Positions 26,566 to 35,146 of a stretch of 64,000 nucleotides of DNA are shown piece after piece. Numbering within the stretch: position 1 is the stretch's first letter; each line of letters begins with the position of its first letter. Origin of the DNA: Actibacterium sp. 188UL27-1. GTDB taxonomy: Bacteria > Pseudomonadota > Alphaproteobacteria > Rhodobacterales > Rhodobacteraceae. Made by a program: the position numbers and the translations under genes. Below the pieces are notes generated by a model, which saw nothing but the letters and a program-made list of their open reading frames with translations, ran no database searches and was not told the DNA's origin. The stretch lies in contig NZ_JAFEUL010000010.1 in assembly GCF_016901225.1 (NCBI RefSeq), positions 62,001-126,000 on the forward strand, in the 5' to 3' direction.

Positions 26566-26892
26566 TCAGCTTGCGCGGCCACCGAAAGCGCGCATGTCGA
26601 CCCAACCGGTTTCTCCCAATCTGCCGAACGAGATCTCGCACCAGTCGAGTGTTGCGTTGCAATTGCGGATAAACCCGCCATCATTTGCGGTGACGGTGCC
26701 CACGACACCCCCCTGGGCGCTGGGCGAGCCATAGGCGGCGACCGCTGCTCCGGTGACATTGTAGTAGGGCACATCCGGAGAATAGGTATTTTGCCAGACG
26801 GTGTTGGGCTCTGCATCCGGGTCGTCGGACAGGTCGACACAGCCAGCCAAGCCGGCCAATGCTGCAATCGCGATCAAAACTCTGAGTATCAT
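26566..26892 (-). CDS. small lipoprotein with SH3-like domain
   Basis: 108 aa from the ATG at 26892, which has GGAGA at proper spacing; a TTG two codons earlier is in frame but less likely. Lipobox LAGC near residue 18. The mature part has the bacterial SH3-like pattern VTGAAVAAYGSPSAQGGVVGTV ... WCEISFGRLGETGWVDMRAF with a cysteine pair (NCNATLDWC). Such domains bind cell wall or proteins in the periplasm; the partner is unknown. Confidence 0.85.
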   Translation of the reverse strand: MILRVLIAIAALAGLAGCVDLSDDPDAEPNTVWQNTYSPDVPYYNVTGAAVAAYGSPSAQGGVVGTVTANDGGFIRNCNATLDWCEISFGRLGETGWVDMRAFGGRAS

Positions 26893-27235
26893 GGACAATC
26901 TCCGCTCGTCTTATGCGTCAGTCCCAGCGATTTCAGGATGTAGCGAGGCTACGAGCATGGGGCCAGATGGCAGTGGACAGGTCGGATGGATCCCGCCAGT
27001 GCTAACGGATCTTTGCCGATGCGCCGTGATTGGGCTGTGTAGACCATCACGGTGATGCAGCGGAAATGGGCAAATGACGAGTTTCTCAGCAGTTCTTGGT
27101 CAAATATGTATCCAATGCTTCAAATTTATGAAACTTTATTGATGTCTAATAGGCCGATCCGGTGTGTTTGCTGCTGATGTGGGTGCGTGACTGGGTGGGA
27201 TCGGTCGCATGGCGCTGCAAACAGATCGGAATGTC
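26893..27235. other. intergenic region upstream of uspA
   Basis: No gene recognised. The last 130 bases are AT-rich, as expected for a promoter, and contain TTGATGTCTAATAG (about 27140), which matches one half of an FNR-type site (TTGAT-N4-ATCAA) but not the other. The divergent lipoprotein promoter must also lie here. Confidence 0.5.
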
Positions 27236-27673
27236 ATGTCTTCAAAGATTGTTGTCGGATTGGACGGGAGCGCGTCGGGAGAGCGCGCCTTGTCCTATGC
27301 CAAGTCGCTCGCTGACAAAATAGAGGTATGCGAGTTGATTGTGGCCTTTGTGATTGAATGGTCGCCTTACGCGTTCCAGTCGGCCGAGGAAAACGCCCAG
27401 CGGCATAAAAGGCGGGAGGAAGAGATCGAAGCGGCGCAAAGCCGGATCGTGATCCCGGCGGTGACGTCGTTGACGACCGATGGGTTTGTGGCACGGGGCA
27501 TCGTCAGACATGGCGATGTGGCGGATCTGCTGGACAAGATCGCGGTGGATAATGGGGCCGACCAGATTGTGGTGGCCCGTTCGTCGGAGGGCGGTTTTGT
27601 AAAGCGGGTCTTTGGGACCGCCACGCAAAGCCTGGTGATGCACGCGCATGTGCCTGTCACGGTCGTTGGATGA
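27236..27673 (+). CDS. universal stress protein, UspA family
   Basis: 145 aa from [12 protein letters not shown], the usual family start; an ATG at 27209 would add nine residues. The UspA fold is clear: strand [32 protein letters not shown], and the ATP-site-like G-x2-G-like region [24 protein letters not shown]. Ends with a stop 11 bases before the agcS start, so they form an operon, suggesting a link between stress response and amino acid/sodium symport. Confidence 0.9.
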   Translation: MSSKIVVGLDGSASGERALSYAKSLADKIEVCELIVAFVIEWSPYAFQSAEENAQRHKRREEEIEAAQSRIVIPAVTSLTTDGFVARGIVRHGDVADLLDKIAVDNGADQIVVARSSEGGFVKRVFGTATQSLVMHAHVPVTVVG

Positions 27674-27684
27674 GGAGAAAATCC

Positions 27685-29232
27685 ATGAAATCAGTATTCG
27701 CGGCCCTTGTTGGGCTGATCCTGACGGCTTCCGCTGCGCTGGCGCAGGACGAGGCGAAGGGCCTTGACCAGGTGGTGAATGAATGGTTCGCCGCGTTGAC
27801 CGGCCCGTTTGTGACCTTCATTTTTGCGCCGCTCCCCTTCACGTCGTTTCCGTGGATTGTGTTGTGGCTGGTGATCGCGGCGTCGATTTTCACGGTCTAT
27901 TTCGGGTTTATCCAGGTCCGCGGCTTCATTCATTCGATCCGGTTGGTGAAGGGGGACTATTCGGACCCCGATGATGCAGGTGAGGTCAGCCACTTTCAGG
28001 CCCTGGCGACGGCTTTGTCGGGCACAGTGGGTTTGGGCAATATTGCCGGTGTGGCTGTTGCTGTTGGGATCGGCGGGCCGGGGGCCACGTTCTGGATGAT
28101 CCTGGCCGGTTTGCTAGGCATGGCATCCAAATTCACCGAATGCACGTTGGGTGTGAAATACCGCAATGAATATCCCGATGGTTCGGTTTCAGGTGGTCCG
28201 ATGTATTATCTGCAGAAAGGTTTTGCCGAACGGGGGATGCCGGGTGGCAAGTTCCTGGCAGTTCTGTTCGCAATCTTCTGCATTCTGGGTGCTTTGGGCG
28301 GGGGCAATATGTTCCAGGCCAATCAGGCCCATGCGCAGATCTCGGGTATAACAGGTGAATTTCCGGGTTGGATCACGGGGCTGATCTTTGCCGCTGTCGT
28401 CTTTGCGGTGATCGTTGGCGGGATCAAATCCATCGCCAAGGTCACCGAGAAGGTCGTGCCGATCATGGGGGTCCTTTATGTCGGTGTGGCGTTGATCATC
28501 CTGATGGTCAACTATGATCAGATTGGCTGGGCCTTTGGTCAGATCTTTACGGGTGCCTTCACCGGGCTTGGCGTGGCGGGTGGCATTGTCGGCGCGTTGA
28601 TCCAGGGCTTCAAGCGGGCCGCATTTTCGAACGAGGCCGGTGTTGGTTCAGCTGCCATCGCCCATTCGGCGGTGCGCACGAAAGAGCCAATTACCGAGGG
28701 CTATGTGTCACTATTGGAGCCGTTCATCGATACGGTCGTGATCTGCACGATGACGGCGTTGGTGATCGTGATCTCGGGCCAGTTGGTGACGGATCCTGAG
28801 ACCGGGCTTTACGTCCTGAACGAGGCGGGCACCGCCATTCAGACCGTGGGTGACACATCGGGAGTTGCCCTGACCTCTGCCGCATTTGCCACGGGGCTGA
28901 GTTGGTTCCCGTATTTGTTGGCGGTCGCGGTGATCCTGTTTGCGTTCTCTACCATGATCTCCTGGTCGTATTACGGGTTGAAAGCGTGGACGTATCTGTT
29001 TGGCGAAGGGAAGGTCAGCGAGTTGATCTTTAAACTGATCTTCTGCGTCTTTGTCGTGATCGGTGCGGCAGCAAGCCTTGGACCGGTGATCGACTTCTCT
29101 GACGCGGCGATCTTTGCCATGGCAGTGGTCAATATCGCGGGGCTTTATGTGCTGATGCCGATCGTGAAGGACGAGCTTGCCTCTTACCTCGGGCGGTTGA
29201 AGTCGGGCGAGATCCGCAAGTTCGCACACTAG
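27685..29232 (+). CDS. sodium:alanine symporter family protein (AGCS)
   Basis: 515 aa, about 11 membrane helices. AGCS signature regions are present: [23 protein letters not shown] near residue 115 and [16 protein letters not shown] near 320. Imports alanine or glycine with sodium. The N-terminus looks like a cleaved signal ([12 protein letters not shown]) ahead of the first helix, as is common in this group. The ATG at 27685 follows GAGGAG; an ATG overlapping the uspA stop is rejected. Confidence 0.93.
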   Translation: MKSVFAALVGLILTASAALAQDEAKGLDQVVNEWFAALTGPFVTFIFAPLPFTSFPWIVLWLVIAASIFTVYFGFIQVRGFIHSIRLVKGDYSDPDDAGEVSHFQALATALSGTVGLGNIAGVAVAVGIGGPGATFWMILAGLLGMASKFTECTLGVKYRNEYPDGSVSGGPMYYLQKGFAERGMPGGKFLAVLFAIFCILGALGGGNMFQANQAHAQISGITGEFPGWITGLIFAAVVFAVIVGGIKSIAKVTEKVVPIMGVLYVGVALIILMVNYDQIGWAFGQIFTGAFTGLGVAGGIVGALIQGFKRAAFSNEAGVGSAAIAHSAVRTKEPITEGYVSLLEPFIDTVVICTMTALVIVISGQLVTDPETGLYVLNEAGTAIQTVGDTSGVALTSAAFATGLSWFPYLLAVAVILFAFSTMISWSYYGLKAWTYLFGEGKVSELIFKLIFCVFVVIGAAASLGPVIDFSDAAIFAMAVVNIAGLYVLMPIVKDELASYLGRLKSGEIRKFAH

Positions 29233-29242
29233 CGGTTCGGAT

Positions 29243-29275
29243 GGGGCGCGCGGGATTGACAGTCTTGCGCGCCCC
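29243..29275. terminator. GC hairpin between agcS and trkH
   Basis: Perfect nine-base stem GGGGCGCGC / GCGCGCCCC with a 15-base loop, in the 60 bases between the agcS stop and the trkH ATG. No T run follows. It could weaken read-through into trkH or fold in the trkH leader. Confidence 0.5.
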
Positions 29276-29292
29276 GGCCAAGGGTTTGACCC

Positions 29293-30741
29293 ATGTTCGA
29301 CCTGCGCCCCGTGGGCTATGTTATCGGTCTGTTGGTCGCCTTTCTGGGCGTAGCGATGCTGTTGCCCATGGTGGTCGACTTGCTGGAAGGGAATGGGCAT
29401 TGGTCCGTCTTTGCCGAAAGTGCCGTGATCTCGATCCTGACCGGTGGGTTGATGGCCCTGGCATGCGCCAACGCGGTGGGCGAGGGGCTGACGATCCGCC
29501 AGACATTTCTGGTGACAACGGGTGTTTGGTTGATGCTGCCCGTCTTTGGCGCCTTGCCGTTCATCCTTGGGGCCACGGGCGCACGACCGGTTGACGGTTT
29601 TTTTGAGGCCATGTCGGGCCTGACCACAACGGGATCAACCGTATTTTCGGATCTTGAGACTCTGCCTTCCGGGTTATTGCTGTGGCGGGGCCTGCTGCAA
29701 TGGATTGGCGGGATCGGGATCATCGTGGTTGCGATGGTGTTCTTGCCGGAATTGCGGGTGGGCGGGATGCAGATCTTCCGCTCTGAAGGGTTTGATACAT
29801 TCGGAAAGATCCTGCCGCGGGCGACCGAGATTGCCAGCCGGATTTCGGTCATTTATCTGGCGCTGACGGGGGCGTGCGGCATGGCCTATTTCGCCATGGG
29901 CATGTCGAGCTTTGATGCGATGGTCCATGCCATGACCACCATCGCGACGGGCGGTTTCGCGAATTACGACAGCTCATTCGGAGCATTTGGCCCGGGTGTG
30001 CAATATGTGGCGGTGGTCTTCATGATCTTGGCCGCGCTGCCTTTTGTCCGCTACGTGCAGTTGATCGGCGGCAGTTTCTGGGCGCCGGTCATGGATGCGC
30101 AGGTGCGAGGGTTTGCGCTCATTCTGGTGGTGGTCTGGGCCGTTCTGGTCCTGTGGCAGGTGGCCGATGCGGGGGAGGCCGTGGAACAGACGATGCGGGC
30201 CTCTTTGTTCAACGCGACCTCCATCCTGACCGGGACGGGCTATGCCAGCGCCAATTACATGGCGTGGGGATCGTTTCCCGTGGCGGTGTTCTTTTTTTTG
30301 GGGCTGATCGGAGGATGCGCAGGGTCGACTGCCTGTTCGATCAAGGTCTTCCGGTACCAGCTTTTGTTCTCGTCCGTATGGGCGCAGATCCGGTCGATCC
30401 ACAGCCCCCATGGGATTTTCGTGCCGCGTTATGAAGGGCGGGCCGTGGGCGAAGATGTCTTGAACTCGGTTATGTCGTTCTTTGTGCTGTTCCTCGTGTC
30501 GCTGGGGCTGTTGTCGATCGCGCTGGGCATGACGGGGCTGGATTTCATCACCTCGCTGAGCGGGGCGGCGGCGGCGATTGCCAATATCGGACCGGGTCTG
30601 GGTGATGTGATTGGACCAGCAGGGAATTTTGGCAGCCTGAATGACACGGCCAAATGGCTGTTGGCGGGCGCGATGTGGGTAGGACGGCTGGAATTGCTGG
30701 CGGTCTATGCGATCCTGACGGTGAATTTCTGGAGAGGCTGA
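29293..30741 (+). CDS. trkH: Trk-type potassium uptake protein TrkH
   Basis: 482 aa, membrane channel subunit. The four pore loops of the TrkH/KtrB fold are visible: TTTGST near residue 112, TIATGGFANYDSSF near 217, TGTGYA near 315, and ANIGPGLG near 433. Uptake needs the regulatory subunit TrkA, which is not in the window. Possibly transcribed from agcS with a hairpin in between. Confidence 0.92.
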   Translation: MFDLRPVGYVIGLLVAFLGVAMLLPMVVDLLEGNGHWSVFAESAVISILTGGLMALACANAVGEGLTIRQTFLVTTGVWLMLPVFGALPFILGATGARPVDGFFEAMSGLTTTGSTVFSDLETLPSGLLLWRGLLQWIGGIGIIVVAMVFLPELRVGGMQIFRSEGFDTFGKILPRATEIASRISVIYLALTGACGMAYFAMGMSSFDAMVHAMTTIATGGFANYDSSFGAFGPGVQYVAVVFMILAALPFVRYVQLIGGSFWAPVMDAQVRGFALILVVVWAVLVLWQVADAGEAVEQTMRASLFNATSILTGTGYASANYMAWGSFPVAVFFFLGLIGGCAGSTACSIKVFRYQLLFSSVWAQIRSIHSPHGIFVPRYEGRAVGEDVLNSVMSFFVLFLVSLGLLSIALGMTGLDFITSLSGAAAAIANIGPGLGDVIGPAGNFGSLNDTAKWLLAGAMWVGRLELLAVYAILTVNFWRG

Positions 30742-31046
30742 GAGAGCGCCGATGGGCCGCGCAGATGTCGCCCCTGGACGTCCATTTGAACAATCCCGAC
30801 CTTCTTGCTGCAGTGCGGACTTATGCGACAGACGTTTGGACGGCGCGAAATCAGGTCAGGCCGACGCGATCCGAATGACCTTGGCCCTGTCTGGCAGGCG
30901 GTGATCCGATTGAGCGCTTGCGCGCATTCCATTCTCCATGGGTGCCCGTGGTGGACGACGCGCCCTTGAACGGGGATGCGGTTGTTTGGGAAGGTCTTTG
31001 CACTTTTTCTGCTGCCCCAAGCGACAATTGCGGGCTGGCAGGTGCC
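30742..31046. other. gap between convergent trkH and the SPOR protein gene
   Basis: 305 bases. Short plus-strand frames exist (for example from the ATG at 30765) but have neither a ribosome site nor a recognisable product. No clear terminator seen. Confidence 0.5.
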
Positions 31047-32789
31047 TTAGTTCCAGCAGCTGACGCGGACGGTGAAGTCGCTGGCCTTGGTCGTGAGGTC
31101 TTCAGGCGCCAGGGGTTGCGTGGTGTCTGACGCGGCGGGCTGGATGCCCTCGTTGATCAGGAAGCTGGCAATGGCCGACACGTTGACCGAGAATTGGACA
31201 TCTTTTGGTAAGGCGCGCTGGCTGTTATCTGGTGCGGCGCGCAGCATGCCGATCACCGATCCGGTTTGGTCCAAAACTGGCCCCCCGGCATCGGCTGGCA
31301 AGGTCGCGACATCAAGACGTTTCAGCGTATCCTCGCCATTTAGGCCGCGGATATCGGCAACGGTGCCGAAGGTGATTGTCGGCAGATCCAGCACGTCTTC
31401 GTAGGAGAAACCGGATACCGCAACCTCGGACCGCAGCCGGGGTACAGCGCTTTGAAAGCTGGCAAAGGCCGGCGGGGCTAGGGCTGCCACTGGCGTGAGG
31501 ACTGCCACGCCGAGCGCGTTGTCACGGGCCGTGACGGTGGCCCGGGTTTCACCGCCAAGGGTGATGTAGTCGCATTGGCCAAGGACATCGGTGGTGGTCA
31601 GAACGGTGCCGTCCGTATCGATGTAGAACCCCGAGCGCGAGCGGTCGGGACGGCGGATATTCAGGCCGGAAACGAGATCGATTTGCTGGGCCGCGCCGTC
31701 CCCCGCTGCATCGGGCAGGACCGCGCCGGATATGGGGGAAAAGCTTTCCTTCATCTGTTCGACAACGCGGTTCATGAGGCGCGCATCCTCCGGCTTCCAG
31801 GCGACCGTGAAGCCTTTGACCGTATCTTCGGCCAGGCGTGCAAAAGTGTAGCTGTGGACCTGGCTGCCTTGCCCTGTCAGGGTAAAGCTGGTCGGGCTGC
31901 GGTTTCGTTCGCCATCTTGTGGAACGATTTCAAGTGTTTGCATGATGTCGTAGAGGCCGAACAGCGTGCGTTGGTCACCCTGCTGGCTGATCAGCAGGAC
32001 GCGGACACCATCATCGGTGGTGCTGTCATAATGTACAAACGGAGTTTCGACCCGGGCGCGGGAGATCATGCCGGCGGGCAGGGTCATCTCGATCCCGGCC
32101 TCGGTGTCACGCACCGTTCTGAGGCCCAAGGCGGCGAAGACGGCGCGGTACTCCGTCAGCAGGGTTTCGCGTTGTTTGGTGGTCAAAACACCTGTCGGTT
32201 CAAAGCCTTTCTCCAGTTGCCAGGCTTCCATCGCGGCCCGGGTGCCGCGGCCAAATGCGCCGTCGAGCCCGCCGGTGTAAAAGCCGCCCCATTGCAGTGC
32301 TTCCTGTAGGGCCAACCGCTCTTCTCGCGTCAACAGGCGCTCACTATTGCGGGCCTCGCGCGGGGTCTCATCTGGGATGATCAGCGGTTGCGGGTCCGGT
32401 TGAGCGGTATCCAGAGGTTGGCTTGTCACCGCAGGCGGTGTCGGACGCCCTCCGACGGGCCAAAACTGCTGCCGATACTGGTTGGAGAATGCGATGAAGC
32501 TGTCCCGAGGGATCAGCCTATTGCGGCGCAGGCTCGCCAGTTCCTGTTCGGCAGCCGGGCGCGTGTAGGGCCCCAGGGCGATTGCATACCAGCCCGACGG
32601 CATCCGAAAGCCGCTGACATTGGGAAAGGAGCGTGTGTAGGCTTGCGCCCTGGATTGCGCCTGGGCGAGGGTCGGCTGGGCCTCGACCTGCAGCCAGGCC
32701 TGCTGTGCCTGAGCCGACGCCATCGGAAACCAGACCAGACCGGCCAAAAGAGCGACAAATACACGTATCACGATGGTTTTCCTCAACAT
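31047..32789 (-). CDS. secreted SPOR/peptidoglycan-binding protein with inactive trypsin-like domain
   Basis: 580 aa. Signal peptide (about 1-28), SPOR-like repeat (about 30-105, with YAIALGPYTRPAAEQEL), a peptidoglycan-binding helical domain (about 154-212, with GGFYTGGLDGAFGRGTRAA), an unassigned middle, and a C-terminal trypsin/HtrA-type fold (about 384-575). The protease triad is lost: Asp401 replaces the histidine of the N-x-H-V-V motif, Asn424 stands for the aspartate, and Ala501 in DAGGP replaces the serine of NSGGP. A periplasmic, septum- or wall-associated scaffold is the likely role. The start is set at the signal peptide; the frame further upstream is the shadow of the divergent glyQ region. 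Confidence 0.85.
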   Translation of the reverse strand: MLRKTIVIRVFVALLAGLVWFPMASAQAQQAWLQVEAQPTLAQAQSRAQAYTRSFPNVSGFRMPSGWYAIALGPYTRPAAEQELASLRRNRLIPRDSFIAFSNQYRQQFWPVGGRPTPPAVTSQPLDTAQPDPQPLIIPDETPREARNSERLLTREERLALQEALQWGGFYTGGLDGAFGRGTRAAMEAWQLEKGFEPTGVLTTKQRETLLTEYRAVFAALGLRTVRDTEAGIEMTLPAGMISRARVETPFVHYDSTTDDGVRVLLISQQGDQRTLFGLYDIMQTLEIVPQDGERNRSPTSFTLTGQGSQVHSYTFARLAEDTVKGFTVAWKPEDARLMNRVVEQMKESFSPISGAVLPDAAGDGAAQQIDLVSGLNIRRPDRSRSGFYIDTDGTVLTTTDVLGQCDYITLGGETRATVTARDNALGVAVLTPVAALAPPAFASFQSAVPRLRSEVAVSGFSYEDVLDLPTITFGTVADIRGLNGEDTLKRLDVATLPADAGGPVLDQTGSVIGMLRAAPDNSQRALPKDVQFSVNVSAIASFLINEGIQPAASDTTQPLAPEDLTTKASDFTVRVSCWN

Positions 32790-32950
32790 AAGCCCGCCGC
32801 GTGAGCCAGTTCCAACGACCGATGTCATCAATAGCGGAAAATAGCCATAGACCCCCAGGGTTGCACGGGTCTTTTTGACGCTTTCGAGGGGGCGTTTCCC
32901 AAATGGCACGGGGGTGGCCACTGATTTGTGGAACGTGGGGCTTGATTGAC

Positions 32951-32976
32951 CCCGTTTGCGGGCTTGCCTAAACGGG
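32951..32976 (+). promoter_or_regulatory. hairpin in the glyQ leader
   Basis: CCCGTTT / AAACGGG, seven-base perfect stem with a 12-base loop, ending 29 bases before the glyQ ATG. Too far to cover the ribosome site directly. May be a leader structure; role unknown. Confidence 0.35.
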
Positions 32977-33005
32977 CATCCAGACATGTATCGGAAGGCA
33001 GGACC

Positions 33006-33932
33006 ATGGCAGAGCGGCCCCGCAGTTTTCAAGAGATCCTTCTGACCCTTCAGACCTATTGGGCGGGCCAGGGTTGCGCGGTTTTGCAGCCCTATGACAT
33101 GGAGGTTGGGGCAGGAACGTTCCATCCCAGCACCACGTTGCGGTCGCTGGGGTTGCGTGATTGGGCGGTGGCTTATGTGCAGCCCTCGCGCCGCCCCACC
33201 GATGGGCGCTACGGCGAGAACCCCAACAGATTGCAGCATTACTACCAGTTCCAGGTGCTGATGAAGCCGTCGCCACCGGATTTTCAGCACCTGTATCTGG
33301 GATCGTTGCAGGCAATTGGCATCGACATGGACCTGCATGACATTCGTTTTGTCGAGGATGACTGGGAGAGCCCAACCCTGGGTGCCTGGGGCCTGGGCTG
33401 GGAGGTGTGGTGTGACGGGATGGAGGTCAGCCAGTTCACCTATTTCCAGCAGGTCGGCGGGCATGACTGCAAACCGGTCTCAGGTGAACTGACCTATGGG
33501 TTAGAGCGGCTGGCGATGTATGTTCTGGGCGTCGATCACGTGATGGACATGCCCTTCAACAACCCGCAAAGCCCCCGCGCGTTGAGCTATGGGGATGTGT
33601 TCCGGCAGACCGAACAGGAATATTCGCGCTGGAACTTCGATTTGGCAGATACCGACATTCTGCTGCAGCATTTTGTGGATGCGGAGACCGAATGCGCTCG
33701 CATACTGGACGCTCCGGCCGATGACCCGAAAACCGGCAAACGCATCATCATGGTCCATCCGGCCTATGACCAATGCATCAAGGCGAGTCATGTTTTTAAT
33801 TTGTTGGATGCGCGTGGCGTGATCTCTGTCACCGAGAGGCAGGCCTATATCGGGCGGGTGCGGGCACTGGCCAAGATGTGTGCTGATGCGTTCGTGCAAA
33901 CCGAGGCCGGCGGGGCGGGGGCCGCGGCATGA
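33006..33932 (+). CDS. glyQ: glycyl-tRNA synthetase alpha subunit
   Basis: 308 aa, standard length. Catalytic subunit of the bacterial alpha2-beta2 GlyRS. Highly conserved family sequence from the start ([18 protein letters not shown]) through [10 protein letters not shown] and [23 protein letters not shown]. The start at 33006 matches the family N-terminus and follows GGAAGG. Overlaps the next gene by four bases. Confidence 0.97.
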   Translation: MAERPRSFQEILLTLQTYWAGQGCAVLQPYDMEVGAGTFHPSTTLRSLGLRDWAVAYVQPSRRPTDGRYGENPNRLQHYYQFQVLMKPSPPDFQHLYLGSLQAIGIDMDLHDIRFVEDDWESPTLGAWGLGWEVWCDGMEVSQFTYFQQVGGHDCKPVSGELTYGLERLAMYVLGVDHVMDMPFNNPQSPRALSYGDVFRQTEQEYSRWNFDLADTDILLQHFVDAETECARILDAPADDPKTGKRIIMVHPAYDQCIKASHVFNLLDARGVISVTERQAYIGRVRALAKMCADAFVQTEAGGAGAAA

Positions 33933-34624
33933 GCCAAGGGGCCTCTCCCTTGCAACGGCTGAAATACCGGGTGTTGTCGCATCTGCCCGGACAACGCGGC
34001 GTGCACTATCTGCACAAGGCGACGCGGGCGCGATGGCCCGAGGTTCAGGCGGAGTTTGCTAAGGCTTTGGAGGCGGCCAAAAGTGGCATCTGCATTGATC
34101 TGGGGGCAAATCTGGGTGTGATGACCTGCAAGATGGCAGCTGTGGCCGAGACGGTTTATGCCTTTGAGCCGGACCCTTGGACCGTCGCGCAGTTGCGCGA
34201 CGCAGTGCGGGATCTGCCCAATGTGGAGGTGATCGAGGCGGCAGCGGGGACAGAGGCGGGCATGTTGCCGCTTTATCGGTCAGCCAAGTTTGATCATGAT
34301 CCGGAAAAGGGCTCACTTTCCGCGACGCTGATCGCCGAAAAGACCAACGTGACCGAGACGCCTGCGGCGGAGGTGCAGCAAGTAGATTTTCCGGCTTTCA
34401 TACGCGATTTGGACCGTGACGTGGCGATCATCAAGATTGATATCGAAGGCGGCGAGGTCGCGTTGCTGGAGGCCTTGCTGGAGGATCCGGTTCTGACGCG
34501 GATCGGGCATATCTTCGTAGAGACGCATGAGACCCGGGTGCCTGCGCTGGCGGCCCGGTCAATTACATTACGACGGCGCGTGCGGGGCATGACGCGCCCG
34601 CGCATTTGCATGGATTGGGACTGA
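33929..34624 (+). CDS. FkbM-family methyltransferase
   Basis: 231 aa. SAM-binding motif [11 protein letters not shown] (about residue 51-61), acidic loop FEPDPWT, and the family motif [18 protein letters not shown] followed by HIFVETHE. FkbM proteins are O- or N-methyltransferases of varied substrate. Begins inside the glyQ stop (ATGA), so it is translated with the synthetase subunit although no link with tRNA charging is known. Confidence 0.9.
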   Translation: MSQGASPLQRLKYRVLSHLPGQRGVHYLHKATRARWPEVQAEFAKALEAAKSGICIDLGANLGVMTCKMAAVAETVYAFEPDPWTVAQLRDAVRDLPNVEVIEAAAGTEAGMLPLYRSAKFDHDPEKGSLSATLIAEKTNVTETPAAEVQQVDFPAFIRDLDRDVAIIKIDIEGGEVALLEALLEDPVLTRIGHIFVETHETRVPALAARSITLRRRVRGMTRPRICMDWD

Positions 34625-34628
34625 CGTG

Positions 34629-35144
34629 ATGGCGGGACGATTGTTGGCAGGCGGCATTGTGGTGATCGCGTTACTGATGGGTGGTGGGATCTACTATGCG
34701 CAGGTGTACGGTTATTATGCCGAGGTCGCTGGGGCCGAGGTGGAGATGATCTCGCTTGTGACAGGCGAGGCAGAGGTGATTGCCGCCGATAACGTGCGTG
34801 CGATTGATGCGGACAGCTCTCCGATCCGGTACCGGGCCTGTTTCACGACCGAGATGAGCCAGGCATTGTTGACTGAAACCTATGAGGCCTATGAGAGTGC
34901 GGAGCCGCTGATCGCACCGGGATGGTTTGAGTGTTTCGACGCCGTCGCCTTGGGCGAGGCGTTGGAAGAGGGGCGGGCGCTGGCCTTTCTGGGGCAGTCC
35001 AACGTGACGTTTGGGATCGACCGTGTGGTGGCCGTGGACGGTGATGGGCGCGGCTATGTCTGGCATCAGATCAACGAATGCGGGCGTGAAGTGTTCGATG
35101 GCCGGGCTTTGCCCGAAGGCTGCCCGTCACGGGAAGGAAATTGA
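34629..35144 (+). CDS. membrane-anchored hypothetical protein (DUF6446-like)
   Basis: 171 aa. One N-terminal membrane helix (about 5-25: LLAGGIVVIALLMGGGIYYAQ), then a soluble, mostly periplasmic part with cysteines in YRACFTTEM, WFECFDA and INECGREVF...EGCPS. The position between glyQ and glyS and this sequence fit the family I know as DUF6446 from Rhodobacterales; function unknown. ATG at 34629 preferred over a GTG one codon earlier. Ends two bases before the glyS start. Confidence 0.82.
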   Translation: MAGRLLAGGIVVIALLMGGGIYYAQVYGYYAEVAGAEVEMISLVTGEAEVIAADNVRAIDADSSPIRYRACFTTEMSQALLTETYEAYESAEPLIAPGWFECFDAVALGEALEEGRALAFLGQSNVTFGIDRVVAVDGDGRGYVWHQINECGREVFDGRALPEGCPSREGN

Positions 35145-35146
35145 CG

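Noticed and set aside
27130-27160. FNR/FixK box upstream of uspA
   Set aside because: Only the left half (TTGAT) matches; the right half differs, so I list it only as a half site in the region note.
30765-30878. 37-codon plus-strand frame after trkH
   Set aside because: No ribosome site and no recognisable product; lies in a convergent gap.
32790-33464. Upstream extension of the SPOR protein gene
   Set aside because: It is the shadow of glyQ on the other strand; the signal peptide marks the true start at 32789.
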